Below, one piece after another: positions 29,690-42,418 of a DNA stretch of 62,267 nt. The notes below the pieces were generated by a model that saw nothing but the letters and a program-made list of their open reading frames with translations, did no database searches and was not told the DNA's origin. This DNA comes from Pyropia haitanensis (Eukaryota; Rhodophyta; Bangiophyceae; Bangiales; Bangiaceae): assembly GCA_008729055.1 (NCBI GenBank), contig SDUX01000190.1, forward strand, positions 28,741-91,007. The letters are read 5' to 3'. The stretch's first letter is position 1. Each line of letters begins with the position of its first letter. The position numbers were made by a program, and so were the translations under genes.

Positions 29690-30103
29690 TTGGTTGCGGG
29701 CGACGGCCACCCGCCCGACTGCGGTGCCACACTTTGGCCGGTGGGCATGGCGTCGGCGGACCTGCCCTGTGACCCGACGCTGCCCAGCTCGCGGGATGGG
29801 GCGGCCAAGGCGGCAGCCGGCGGCGGAGCGGTGTCCCCCGTGGGCGTCCACCTGGCCGTCTCCCCTTCCGGCTCGCTCGGCAGCGGCAGCGCCGGCCGCA
29901 GTGGCAGCGGCGGTGGTGGCAGCGGCAGCGGCGGCGGCGGCGGCGCGTCGGCCGATGGTGGGGGCTCGGTCGCGGCCAAGGCGAGTGGCGGCCAGTCGGC
30001 GTAGGTGGCGGAGGTGACCCTCCAGGCGCGCGGTGCGGCGGCGGACCTGCTCGCCGCGGTGGACAAGGAGGGCGCGCCCGCGGGCGGCGGTAGGAGCGGC
30101 TGA
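29690..30103 (+). pseudogene. N-terminal frame of the ARM protein with TAG and TGA, copy B
   Basis: Equivalent of the copy-A frame at 5228-5524. It carries the shared TAG (30002-30004), and a further TGA at 30101-30103 where A and C have TGG. The Gly-rich linker is longer than in A. Only a start at or after 30104 can give the ARM protein. Confidence 0.4.
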
Positions 30104-32074
30104 GGGGTGGACAGCGGTGGTGGCGGTGCGGGTGCCGACGGCCCGTCGTCGTCGCGCGCCAGCCGGAGCATCCGCCGGCTCGGCACGTTTTCCAAGTCGT
30201 CCAGCTTTGTCGCCGCCGCCGGCGGCGGCCCCCCCCGCTCGGGCAGCATGGCGCGGCTGGGCGGCGATGGCGGCGGCTCGTCGATGCGCTCCCTCCACCT
30301 CTCCTCGACGGTGCGGTCGACCAACGCGCTGCGCGTCTTTGTCGGCACCCTTGCGGTGACGGTGGAAAAGTTCCGCGCGCAGGGCGGCATCAAGGCCGTC
30401 GTCGCGCCGCTGCGCACGCACCCAGGCGCGCCGGCGGTCGTGGACGCGGCGTGCCGCGTACTCCTCGCGCTCACTATTCACGACGCCGCCGCCGCGGACG
30501 AGGTGCTCGCCGCCGACGGCGTCGCGGCGGTGCTCGCCTGCCTCGCCGCGCTGGTCGCGGCGGCCGCCGCGGCGGCGCTGTCGCCACCCCCACCGGGCGC
30601 GACGACTGGCGTCGCGGCGACAACGTTGGCAATCAAGGCGCTCCGCAACCTGACGCAGACCGCCGCCCACCGCGAAGCGATTGTTGACGGCGGCGGCATT
30701 GAGAGCGTCGTTGCTGCGATGGGCGCCTTTGCCGCCGACGCGCGGCTGGCGAGCCACGGCTGTCTGGTGCTGTCCAACGTGACCTTTGGCTCCGCCGCCG
30801 CCAAGGACCGCGTTGGCGTGGCGGGCGGCCTCGACGCAATCGCGGGCGCGATGCTCCGCCACCCCGACTACCAGCCCTTCGCGGCGCGGGGCAGCCTCGC
30901 CCTTCGCAACCTGCTGTACAAGGCCGACGCCAACGCGGACCGGGCCGGCGTCGGCGGCTGCCGCGTCATCGAGGCGCTCGTCGGGGCGATTGTCAACCAC
31001 GGCTCCCGGGAGCGGGAGGTGGCACACCAGAGCTGCGTCGCGCTTGACAACCTGTCCAACGTCAAGGAAGCCAACCGGGCGCCCATCCTCGCGGCGGGTG
31101 GCGTGCGCGCGGCGCTCACCCTCCTCGCCGCCTACCCAGATTCCGCCACCGTTGCCGATGACGCGGTGGGCATCTTCCGCCACGTGGCCGCGGCGGGGGA
31201 GGGCGCGCCGCTCGAAGTCGGTCGCATTGGCGGCGTCGAGGCGGTGGTGCGGGCGATGAAGGCGCCCCCATCGGGCGGGGCGGTGGTGGAAAAAGGCGTC
31301 GCGGCGCTGCGCTACCTGTGCTTCCTGCCTGAGAACCGGGACCGCGTCGCCGCGGCGGGCGGGGTAGACCTGCTTGTCGGCGCGCTCTCCACCCCCTTGT
31401 CCGGGCCGCGGGCGGTCGAGTCGGCGTTCCTCGCGCTCGGCAACGCGATTTTCGGGCACGCCGCCAACCAGGAGCGCGCGGGCATGCTCCGCGCCGTCGC
31501 CGCCGTGCGGGCCGTGGCGGGCCGCCACCAGGCGGCGGCGGGCGTCACGGAGCACGCATGCCGCGTCCTCCGCGCGCTGTGTGAGGGCAGCGATGCCAAC
31601 GCCACGCAGGCGATGGTCGGCGGCGCGGTCAGCACCGCCCTCGGCGCGATCGTGGCCTTTCCCGACGACGCGTCGATCGCGGAGCAAGCAACTGCGCTGC
31701 TGCAGTGCATCGCGCTCGACCCGTCGCGCCGCCCCCCCCTGCTCGACGCGGATGCGGTCGGGATTGTGGGCAAGGCCATGGCGGCGCACGCAAAACACCG
31801 GGGGGTGCAGCTGCAGGGGCGGCAGCTGCGGGCGGTGCTCGCGGGGGAGGCCATCGAGCCGATCCCGGGGGCGGGCGCGCCGGCGGCGGTCGCGGGGGGG
31901 GCGCCGCTGTCTCCGACGGCGGCCGCGGCGGTGCGCGACGCGTTTGTCGCGGCGGGGCGCGAGATGTATGATACGGGGGCGGGGGGGCGGAACGACGCGC
32001 AGGGGGGGGGGACCAGCTGCCGCGCGCGCCGGTTGTTGCGGCTGCGGGGGGGGCGCCCGCCGGTGGCGGTTTAG
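30104..32074 (+). CDS. Armadillo (ARM)-repeat protein, long allele, copy B
   Basis: First ATG at 30248 gives 608 residues. It matches copy A/C throughout but retains 408 bp (30530-30937) encoding 136 extra residues, about three ARM repeats, including GGGIESVVAAMGAF and VLSNVTFGSAAAKDR. The solenoid spans roughly residues 40-530, so this is the fuller form, and A/C look like in-frame deletion derivatives. ARM solenoids are protein-binding scaffolds; no localisation signal is seen. If translation began upstream of 30104, the B-specific TGA would make it the broken copy. It converges on the MCM4-like relic. Confidence 0.82.
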   Translation, partial: GVDSGGGGAGADGPSSSRASRSIRRLGTFSKSSSFVAAAGGGPPRSGSMARLGGDGGGSSMRSLHLSSTVRSTNALRVFVGTLAVTVEKFRAQGGIKAVVAPLRTHPGAPAVVDAACRVLLALTIHDAAAADEVLAADGVAAVLACLAALVAAAAAAALSPPPPGATTGVAATTLAIKALRNLTQTAAHREAIVDGGGIESVVAAMGAFAADARLASHGCLVLSNVTFGSAAAKDRVGVAGGLDAIAGAMLRHPDYQPFAARGSLALRNLLYKADANADRAGVGGCRVIEALVGAIVNHGSREREVAHQSCVALDNLSNVKEANRAPILAAGGVRAALTLLAAYPDSATVADDAVGIFRHVAAAGEGAPLEVGRIGGVEAVVRAMKAPPSGGAVVEKGVAALRYLCFLPENRDRVAAAGGVDLLVGALSTPLSGPRAVESAFLALGNAIFGHAANQERAGMLRAVAAVRAVAGRHQAAAGVTEHACRVLRALCEGSDANATQAMVGGAVSTALGAIVAFPDDASIAEQATALLQCIALDPSRRPPLLDADAVGIVGKAMAAHAKHRGVQLQGRQLRAVLAGEAIEPIPGAGAPAAVAGGAPLSPTAAAAVRDAFVAAGREMYDTGAGGRNDAQGGGTSCRARRLLRLRGGRPPVAV

Positions 32075-32294
32075 GGTGCGCCGTGGTGGGCGGGGTGTCA
32101 CTGTCGGCGAAACCATGTCGGCGGCCACGGCCGTGGGCACCCTCTACACTGGTCACTACACTGGGCACCACTGGGGGCGGGTGCAGCCGCGCTGCCGACA
32201 ACCAAGCAGGCACACAAAAAGACAAGTGCATCCCGACACGCCCCCCGCAACTGCCGGCCCCTTCCCCATTCCCCCCGCCTTCCGCGTCCGTCGC

Positions 32295-32754
32295 GATCCG
32301 ACGCAGCGTGCTCCCCCCCCCCACCACCACCACCCGCTCCTCCTCTACCAGCGTCGGGACGGCCGCCCGAAACTCCGCCGTCGACACCCCCACCGCCGCG
32401 CCCGCGTCGGCCTGCACCGCCCGGAGGAGCGCCGCCTGCGGCACGTCCCGCTCCCCCCCCCCCCCCACTCCCTCTGCTGCGCCTGTGGATGCGGGGTCGA
32501 GTTTGGCCCATGCCGCCTCTGCCACCGCGCGCGACTCCCCCGCTGCGGCCCGCGAGCACCCCAGCGCAAACACGTCCCCATCAATCTGCTCCGTCCGCGA
32601 GCCGTACGCCGCGGTACGCAGCGTGGCCATTCCCAGGCGCACCGCCACGGCCACATCCGCGGCGGCCATTTCGAGTCAAAGATGCACCAGCGCGTGCGCC
32701 TTGGCACCACAAACGCGCCATTTCGGCACGCGGGAAGGGAGCGGTGACGCCGCC
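32295..32754 (-). pseudogene. MCM4-like C-terminal fragment, copy B
   Basis: Same region as 7407-7866, with AKAHALVHL, the shared TGA, MAAADVAVAVRL and a winged-helix-like end. An extra base after AEMARLC (GTGGTGCC in place of copy C's GTGTGCC) breaks the frame, and the helical segment has Ser-to-Trp (EAAWAKL) and Ala-to-Pro (AAVPTLV) changes, as expected for unconstrained sequence. Confidence 0.55.
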
Positions 32755-32867
32755 GGCGCAGCCGCAAGAGCGAAAGTCGAGACAGGCGGCGACAAACGCG
32801 GCGAATGCGAACAACATGAGGGTGATGACGTGCCAATGGTACAAACTGGCTCCCCACCCGACATCTC

Positions 32868-35800
32868 ACCGCGCCCTCTCCCTCACTCCTCCCTCCCATC
32901 TCGCCCTCCACCGCCGCCCCTCCCCCCTCCCCTCAGCTCCCCACACCCCCCGCGCCCACACCCAAACAAAAAAAAAAAAAAACAGCTGAAAAAAAAAAAA
33001 GAAAAACGCAGTGGCACAAGCGGCAGCTGCGGGAGAAGCGATGGCCGAGTCAGCAATGACAGCAGCTGGCGGTGGCGGCAGAGGCGGCGGCGTGTCGGCG
33101 TGGTCCCCCACCCCCCCCAACCCCCACCACCCAGGACGCGACGGGGCACCGTCCCAAAGTGCCCCGCCACGTCCGTCACCACCCCCACGCCGCCGCCACC
33201 ACCCCACCACCACCACCAAGCCACCACCACCACCACCCCACCACCACCACCCCGGCAGCTACCACCCCACCACCACCACCCCGCCACCACCACCCCGCCA
33301 TCCACAACGCCGGCCACGCACACGGCCGGGGAGCCCCCCAGCTACCCCGCCACGTGCGTGACCGTCGCCAACACCGCCCGCCCACCTCGGCACCACCACC
33401 ACGCCGCCGCCACCACACCACCACCACCACCCAAACCCACCACCGCCGACACCTCCGCCCCCCCCCCACCACTCCCGCCGCGCCCGTCCTCGCCCTCCCC
33501 GCGTCATCCCCCACCAAATACCTGCCGCCGACACCACCCCCGCCGCCCCCGCCGCTGACTTGTACTTGCCGCCGCTCTTGCCGCTGCCGCCGCCGCCGCC
33601 GCCGCCGTGTTGCCCTTGTCAACGCCCTTGCCGCCGTCGCCGCCATCGCCGCCGCCGTTGACGCTGCCGCCGCCGCCGCCGCCGCCGTGTTGCCCTTGTC
33701 GCCGCCCTTGCCGCCGCCGCCGCCATCGCCGCCGCCCTTGCCGCTGCCGCCGCCGCCGCCGCCGCCGTGTTGCCCTTGTCGCCGCCCTTGCCGCCGCCGC
33801 CGCCACCGCCGCCGCCACCATCACGCCCCTCCCCTCAGCCGCCTCTCCGCTCTGGCCCTCCTCCGCCGCCCCCCCCCCCCTCCCCTCAGCTCCCACACCC
33901 CCCGCGCCCACACCCAAACAAAAAAAAAAAAAAAACAGCTGAAAAAAAAAAAGAAAAACGCAGTGGCACAAGCGGCAGCTGCGGGAGAAGCGATGGCCGA
34001 GTCAGCAATGACAGCAGCTGGCGGTGGCGGCAGAGGCGGCGGCGTGTCGGCGTGGTCCCCCACCCCCCCAACCCCCACCACCCAGGACGCGACGGGGCAC
34101 CGTCCCAAAGTGCCCCGCCACGTCCGTCACCACCCCCACGCCGCCGCCACCACCCCACCACCACCACCAAGCCACCACCACCACCACCCCACCACCACCA
34201 CCCCGGCAGCTACCACCCCACCACCACCACCCCGCCACCACCACCCCGCCATCCACAACGCCGGCCACGCACACGGCCGGGGAGCCCCCCAGCTACCCCG
34301 CCACGTGCGTGACCGTCGCCAACACCGCCCGCCCACCTCGGCACCAACACCACGCCGCCGCCACCACACCACCACCACCACCCAAACCCACCACCGCCGA
34401 CACCTCCGCCCCCCCCCACCACTCCCGCCGCGCCCGTCCTCGCCCTCCCCGCGTCATCCCCCACCAAATACCTGCCGCCGACACCACCCCCGCCGCCCCC
34501 GCCGCTGACTTGTACTTGCCGCCGCTCTTGCCGCTGCCGCCGCCGCCGCCGCCGCCGTGTTGCCCTTGTCACGCCCTTGCCGCCGTCGCCGCCATCGCCG
34601 CCGCCGTTGACGCTGCCGCCGCCGCCGCCGCCGCCGTGTTGCCCTTGTCGCCGCCCTTGCCGCCGTCGCCGCCATCGCCGCCGCCGTTGCCGCTGCCGCC
34701 GCCGCCGCCGCCGCCGTGTTGCCCTTGTCGCCGCCCTTGCCGCCGCCGCCGCCATCGCCGCCGCCTTGCCGCTGCCGCCGCCGCCGCCGCCGTGTTGCCC
34801 TTGTCGCCGCCCTTGCCGCCGTCGCCGCCATCGCCGCCGCCGTTGCCGCTGCCGCCGCCGCCGCCGCCGCCGTGTGCCCTTGTCGCCGCCCTTGCGCCGC
34901 CGCCGCCATCGCCGCCGCCCTTGCCGCTGCCGCCGCCGCCGCCGCCGCCGTGTTGCCCTTGTCGCCGCCCTTGCCGCCGCCGCCGCCACCGCCGCCGCCA
35001 CCATCACGCCCCTCCCCTCAGCCGCCTCTCCGCTCTGGCCCTCCTCCGCCGCCCCCCCCCCCTCCCCTCAGCTCCCCACACCCCCCGCGCCCACACCCAA
35101 ACAAAAAAAAAAAAACAGCTGAAAAAAAAAAAGAAAAAGCAGTGGCACAAGCGGCAGCTGCGGGAGAAGCGATGGCCGAGTCAGCAATGACAGCAGCTGG
35201 CGGTGGCGGCAGAGGCGGCGGCGTGTCGGCGTGGCCCCCACCCCCCCCAACCCCCACCACCCAGGACGCGACGGGGCACCGTCCCAAAGTGCCCCGCCAC
35301 GTCCGTCACCCCCCCACGCCGCCGCCACCACCCCACCACCACCACCAAGCCACCACCACCACCACCCCACCACCACCACCCCGGCAGCTACCACCCCACC
35401 ACCACCACCCCGCCACCACCACCCCGCCATCCACAACGCCGGCCACGCACACGGCCGGGGAGCCCCCAGCTACCCGCCACGTGCGTGACCGTCGCCAACA
35501 CCGCCCACCCACCTCGGCACCAACACCACGCCGCCGCCACCACACCACCACCACCACCCAAACCCACCACCGCCGACACCTCCGCCCCCCCCCCACCACT
35601 CCCGCCACGCCAGTCCTCGCCCTCCCCGCGTCATCCCCCACCAAATACCTGCCGCCGACACCACCCCCACCGCCCCCGCCGCTGCTTGTACTTGCCGCCG
35701 CCTTGCCGCTGCCGCTGCCGTCGCCGCGCCGTGTTGCCCTTGTCGCCGCCCTTGCCGTCGTCGCCGCCATCGCCGCCGCCCTTGCCGCCGCCGTCGCCGC

Positions 35801-35893
35801 CATCGCCGCCGTCCTTGCCGCTGCCGCCGCCGCCGTCTGCACTGTCGCCGCCCTTGCCGTCGTCGCCGCCATCGCCGCCGCCGCTGCCGCCGC

Positions 35894-35925
<32 letters not shown>

Positions 35926-38900
35926 TCGCCGCCATCGCCGCCACCGCCGCCGCCACCATCACGCCCCTCCCCTCAGCCGCCCCTCCGCTCTCGCCCTCCT
36001 CCTCCGCCCCCCCCCCCCTCCCCTCAACTCCCCACACCCCCCGCGCCCACACCCAAAAAAAAATAATAAAACAACAGCTGAAAAAAAAATAGAAAAAGAC
36101 AGTGGCACAAGCGGCAGCTGCGGGAGAAGCGATGGCCGAGTCAGCAATGACAGCAGCTGGCGGTGGCGGCAGAGGCGGCGGCGTGTCGGCGTGGCCCCCC
36201 ACCCCCCCCAACCCCCACCACCCAGGACGCGACGGGGCACCGTCCCAAAGTGCCCCGCCACGTCCGTCACCACCCCCACGCCGCCGCCACCACCCCACCA
36301 CCACCACCAAGCCACCACCACCACCACCCCACCACCACCACCCCGGCAGCTACCACCCCACCACCACAACCCCGCCACCACCACCCCGCCATCCACAACG
36401 CCGGCCACGCACACGGCCGGGGAGCCCCCCAGCTACCCCGCCACGTGCGTGACCGTCGCCAACACCGCCCACCCACCTCGGCACCAACACCACGCCGCCG
36501 ACACCACACCACCACCACCACCCAAACCCACCACCGCCGACACCTCCGCCCCCCCCCCACCACTCCCGCCACGCCAGTCCTCGCCCTCCCCGCGTCATCC
36601 CCCACCAAATACCTGCCGCCGACACCACCCCCGCCGCCCCCGCCGCTGACTTGTACTTGCCGCCGCTCTTGCCGCTGCCGCCGCCGCCGCCGCCGCCGTG
36701 TTGCCCTTGTCGCCGCCCTTGCCGCCGCCGCCACCATCGCCGCCGCCCTTGCCGCTGCCGCCGCCGCCGCCGCCGCCGTGTCGCCCTTGTCGCCGCCCTT
36801 GCCGCCGTCGCCGCCATCGCCGCCGCTCTTGCCGCTGCCGCCACCGCCGCCGCCGCCGTGTCGCCCTTGTCGCCGCCCTTGACGCCGTCGCCGCCATCGC
36901 CGCCGTCCTTGCCTCTGCCGCCGTCGCCGCCGCCGCCGTGTTGCCCTTGTCGCCGCCCTTGCCGACGCCGCCGCCACCGCCGCCGCCACCATCACGCCCC
37001 TCCCCTCAGCCGCCCCCCGCTCTCGCCCTCCTCCGCCGCCCCCCCCCCCCTCCTCTCAGCTCCCCACACCCCCCGCGCCCACACCCAAAACAAAAAATAA
37101 AACAACAGCTGAAAAAAAAATAGAAAAAGGCAGTGGCACAAGCGGCAGCTGCGGGAGAAGCGATGGCCGAGTCAGCAATGACAGCAGCTGGCGGTAGTGG
37201 CAGAGGCGGCGGCGTGTCGGCGTGGCCCCCCCCCCCCCCCAACCCCCACCACCCAGGACGCGACGGGGCACCGTCCCAAAGTGCCCCGCCACGTCCGTCA
37301 CCTCCCCCACGCCGCCGCCACCACCCCACCACCACCACCAAGCCACCACCACCACCACCCCACCACCACCACCCCGGCAGCTACCACCCCACCACCACCA
37401 CCCCGCCACCACCACCCCGCCATCCACAACGCCGGCCACGCACACGGCCGGGGAGCCCCCCAGCTGCCCCGCCACGTGCGTGACCGTCGCCAACACCGCC
37501 CGCCCACCTCGGCACCACCACCATGCCGCCGCCACCACACCACCACCACCACCCAAACCCACCACCGCCGACACCTCCGCCCCCCCCCCCACCACTCCCG
37601 CCACGCCCGTCCTCGCCCTCCCCGCGTCATCCCCCACCACAAACCTGCCGCCGACGCCACCCCCGCCGCCCCCGCCGCTGCCTTGTACTTGCCGCCGCCC
37701 TTGCCGCCGCCGCCGCCGCCGCCGCCGCCGTGTTGCCCTTGTCGCCGCCCTTGCCGTCGTCGCCGCCATCGCCGCCGCCCTTGCCGCTGCCGCCGCCGCC
37801 GCCGCCGCCGTGTAGCCCTTGTCGCCGCCCTTGCCGACGCCGCCGCCACCGCCGCCGCCACCATCACGCCCCTCCCCTCAGCCGCCCCTCCGCTCTCGCC
37901 CTCCTCCGCCGCCCCCCCCCCCTCCTCTCAGCTCCCCACACCCCCCGCGCCCACACCCAAAACAAAAAATAAAACAACAGCTGAAAAAAAAATAGAAAAA
38001 GGCAGTGGCACAAGCGGCAGCTGCGGGAGAAGCGATGGCCGAGTCAGCAATGACAGCAGCTGGCGGTAGTGGCAGAGGCGGCGGCGTGTCGGCGTGGCCC
38101 CCCCCCCCCCCCAACCCCCACCACCCAGGACGCGACGGGGCACCGTCCCAAAGTGCCCCGCCACGTCCGTCACCTCCCCCACGCCGCCGCCACCACCCCA
38201 CCACCACCACCAAGCCACCACCACCACCACCCCACCACCACCACCCCGGCAGCTACCACCCCACCACCACCACCCCGCCACCACCACCCCGCCATCCACA
38301 ACGCCGGCCACGCACACGGCCGGGGAGCCCCCCAGCTGCCCCGCCACGTGCGTGACCGTCGCCAACACCGCCCGCCCACCTCGGCACCACCACCACGCCG
38401 CCGCCACCACACCACCACCACCACCCAAACCCACCACCGCCGACACCTCCGCCCCCCCCCCCACCACTCCCGCCACGCCCGTCCTCGCCCTCCCCGCGTC
38501 ATCCCCCACCACAAACCTGCCGCCGACGCCACCCCCGCCGCCCCCGCCGCTGCCTTGTACTTGCCGCCGCCCTTGCCGCCGCCGCCGCCGCCGCCGCCGC
38601 CGTGTTGCCCTTGTCGCCGCCCTTGCCGTCGTCGCCGCCATCGCCGCCGCCCTTGCCGCTGCCGCCGCCGCCGCCGCCGCCGTGTAGCCCTTGTCGCCGC
38701 CCTTGCCGACGCCGCCGCCACCGCCGCCGCCACCATCACGCTCCTCCCCTCAGCCGCCCCTCCGCTCTCGCCCTCCTCCGCCGCCCCCCCCCCCTCCTCT
38801 CAGCTCCCCACACCCCCCGCGCCCACACCCAAAACAAAAAATAAAACAACAGCTGAAAAAAAAATAGAAAAAGGCAGTGGCACAAGCGGCAGCTGCGGGA

Positions 38901-40340
38901 GAAGCGATGGCCGAGTCAGCAATGACAGCAGCTGGCGGTGGTGGCAGAAGCGGCGGCGTGTCGGCGTGGCCCCCCCCCGCCCCCAACCCCCACCACCCAG
39001 GACGCGACGGGGCACCGTCCCAAAGTGCCCCGCCACGTCCGTCACCTCCCCCACGCCGCCGCCACCACCCCACCACCACCACCAAGCCACCACCACCACC
39101 ACCCCACCACCACCACCCCGGCAGCTACCACCCCACCACCACCACCCCGCCACCACCACCCCGCCATCCACAACGCCGGCCACGCACACGGCCGGGGAGC
39201 CCCCCAGCTGCCCCGCCACGTGCGTGACCGTCGCCAACACCGCCCGCCCACCTCGGCACCACCACCACGCCGCCGCCACCACACCACCACCACCACCCAA
39301 ACCCACCACCGCCGACACCTCCGCCCCCCCCCCACCACTCCCGCCACGCCCGTCCTCGCCCTCCCCGCGTCATCCCCCACCACAAACCTGCCGCCGACGC
39401 CACCCCCGCCGCCCCCGCCGCTGCCTTGTACTTGCCGCCGCCCTTGCCGCCGCCGCCGCCGCCGCCGCCGCCGTGTTGCCCTTGTCGCCGCCCTTGCCGT
39501 CGTCGCCGCCATCGCCGCCGCCCTTGCCGCTGCCGCCGCCGCCGCCGCCGCCGTGTAGCCCTTGTCGCCGCCCTTGCCGCCGCCGCCGCCATCGCCGCCG
39601 CCCTTGCCGCTGCCGCCGCCGCCGCCGCCGCCGTGTTGCCCTTGTCGCCGCCCTTGCCGCCGCCGCCGCCATCGCCGCCGCCGTTGCCGCTGCCGCCACC
39701 GCCGCCGCCGCCGTGTCGCCCTTGTCGCCGCCCTTGCCGCCGCCGCCGCCATCGCCGCCGCCCTTGTCGCTGCCGCCGCCACCGCCGCCGCCGTGTTGCC
39801 GTTGTCGCCGCCCTTGCCGCCGTCACCGCCATTGCCATCGTCCTTGTCACTGCCGCCGCCGCCGCCGCCGTGTTGCACTTGTGGCCGCCCGCAGCCGCCG
39901 TCGCCGCCATCCCCGCCGCCCTAGTCGCCGTCACCGCCCTCGCCTCCGTTCTTGCCGCCGCCATCACCACCGCACTCGCCACCATCACGCCCGTCCCCTC
40001 AGCCGCCCCTCCCATCTCGCCCTCCACCGCCGTCCCCCTTTTGTCCTCTCAGCTCGCCACCCATCGCGTCCAACAGGAAAAGAGGTCCAACGCGTCGGGG
40101 CGTGCTCCGCCACGTCCATCGCCACCACCACGCCGCCGCCACCACCACGCCGCCACCATCAGCCCACCACTACCACCACCCCACCACCACCACCCCGGCA
40201 GCTACCACCCCACCACGACCTCTCCGCCACCACCACCCCGCCATCCACAACGCCGGCCACGCACACGGCAGGGGAGCTCCCCAGCTACCCCGCCACGTGC
40301 GTGACCGTCGCTAACTCCGCGCCACCCGCAGCGCTGGTCA
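32868..40340 (+). repeat. Composite satellite array, copy B (seven units plus a diverged end unit)
   Basis: A-rich unit starts lie at about 32985, 33935, 35113, 36071, 37101, 37973 and 38845. The last two spacings are both exactly 872 bp, and the units 37101-37972 and 37973-38844 show only a couple of differences, so they are a very recent duplication. The unit at 36071 has fewer, more diverged 80-bp repeats. The array ends in the same degenerate unit as in A (about 39830-40340). Confidence 0.9.
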
Positions 40341-41886
40341 CCTGCAGGGCCTAGCAGCGCCCTACTCCCCCCGACCAGCGAGATTCCAGACAACGCCTGC
40401 CGGCGAGAGGCGCCGCAAGGGGTAGGTCTGCCATCCACGTCGGCGGTTACCGACTCGCAGGACGTGGGGCGTGGCAGCCGGAGCGGCCGCAGCATGCGCA
40501 CCCGCACCCGCCCAGGGCGGGAGCCGGCGCTGGCGCGGCGGGAGGCGCGGGCGGGGCGCAACCGCACTCGTGGGCGGGTGCGCAACGACGAGCAGCGGCG
40601 GCAACGGCAGCGCGGCCATCGTGGCGCTCCCGCGACGGCGGCAGCCCCGTGTCGACGCACCGCCAGCGACCGCCACGCCGTGTGCGATCGCGCGCGCGCG
40701 GGCTGGGCGTCGGGGGCGGCGGGGCGGGGCCACCCGCCCGCACGCTCTACGCGTCCCACCCGCGTCCCGCCATGCACGTCCCATCTCACCCCTCACTCCC
40801 CCCCTCGCGCCATCCCCGCCACCCCGCCTTCCGTCGCCCGTTACGTCACACCCAAAACGGCGGCGGCATCGGCAGGTGGGTGGACGACATGAAGCACGTG
40901 TGTCAGACGAAGAGAAGGAAAAAAGAAACGGGCGGCCAAGTGCCCGTGAGCCGACACCCGAGTGGGCGGGATGCGGCATGGAGAACCGTACGAGTGGAAA
41001 CGGGCAGGACGGCGGGAAGGCGGGCGGTCGAGCAGGCTAGCGGGCGGGAGGGAGATTGGGCGGGAAAACTGGCGACGCGCAGGCGGGTAGGCGGGCAGGC
41101 GGGTAGGCGGGCAGGTGGGCGGGCGGGCACACGGGCGCGCCGGTGCGCGCGAGCGCGGGGGCGGGCGGGCGGGCGGCAGGGGCAACCCCGGCGTCGTGCG
41201 CGGGCGGGCAGTTGGGACGGGGGCGGCGACGGCGCGGCAGACCGCGTCGCGGCGGCCCGTGGCGATCCGCTCCGTCAGGTGCTGGGGCAGCGCGGGCGGC
41301 GACGGCGGCGGCGCAGCGGCACCGGTGAGGGTCGGGGCCGCGCGTCGAGCCGCGTCGGGGCACGGCTGCACTGCCGTGCGCGCCGCCGCAGCCGACCGCG
41401 AAACGGCGGCGCACGCGCACACACCGCGGGCGGCTGGCGGCGGTCATGGGCGGCGTGCTACGGCTGGTGGGGTCGTCAGTGCGGTGGGGGCGGGTGCCCA
41501 CGGAGGCGGGGCGGCTCTGCTCGTGCCGCAGGCCCCCTGCCCAACCCCCCCCGCCGGAGCTCGGAGGGGGGGGCGGAGGCGAGGCGGGCGTGCCTGACGG
41601 CGGCAAGAGCGCCCTGTTTACAGGTCGGTGTACCCCTCCCGCGCTCGGCGGTTCAAACGCGGCAATAGATCGTCTAGATGATGTACCCCCCCCCCTCCCG
41701 GCCGGTGTTTGTGTTGAATCCGTAGCGGGCGGCGCCAGCGGCACGCAGACGGCCCACGCGAGCGGCGGTAGGGGCACCGGGACGGCCATTGACAGCGGCG
41801 GGGGGTGCCGTTTTTCGCCGAGCCGCTCCTGGTCCATGCCCGCCCGCGCGCGTGACGAGAGAGTGCGCGCCGCGACGCGAGCGACT
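40341..41886. other. GC-rich spacer, no confident gene (copy B)
   Basis: Equivalent of 11881-13425, including the GGCGGGYA tandem (41040-41175, one repeat longer) and a + ORF from 41446. In B that ORF runs on to 41937 because GTCTGA is replaced by GGCGGTAG-type sequence at about 41765, extending into the inserted element. No domain seen. Confidence 0.4.
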
Positions 41887-41889
41887 GAT
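41887..41889. repeat. Left target duplication (GAT, or AT) of the copy-B TIR element
   Basis: GAT here and at 45403-45405 flank the insertion absent from copy A. If the terminal C/G pair belongs to the element, the duplication is AT. Confidence 0.6.
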
Positions 41890-42263
41890 CGTCAGCTCTT
41901 TCGTTTTGCGCATCGACACCCGTATCGACTTTTTTGATGCAGTGTCAACCATCGAAACGGGGTTTCGACGCGCCGTCCGATACGCGACGGTTTGCGTATC
42001 GAGCCCATCCTGGGATGGGCTGTAACCTCGCGCCGTCGATGAGGTCCTTTACAGGCAGTCGTTTAGTTATCTCGAGAGCGACAGTGCGGAAGCGCATTGA
42101 TTGGCCAGACGAGCGGATCACGCGACTCGGCCGACACTGAACCGACCCTATCCGTGCCTGCTGGCTCGCGTGGGACTTGGCCTCTGTTTCGTCGACCTCG
42201 GAGCCCCGCGCACCAGGCGCTCGCCGCGGCGGGCAACAGGTACAGTCTGTATCCGGTTAAGTG

Positions 42264-42300
42264 TGGCTTGGTTCTGTGTGGCCCGCACATAACCAAGCCA
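42264..42300. repeat. Perfect 10-bp inverted repeat (hairpin) inside the TIR element
   Basis: TGGCTTGGTT pairs with AACCAAGCCA, and inside it TGTG pairs with CACA around a 7-base loop. Confidence 0.75.
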
Positions 42301-42418
42301 GATATCCCGAGATCAACTCCTCTACAGCGTACTGTCTCCATGCCCGGCTGACATCTAAATTCCTGGTTGCGCACTTAGAACCGTACGACGCTGATAATCG
42401 TGTAAATTACAAAGAGTG

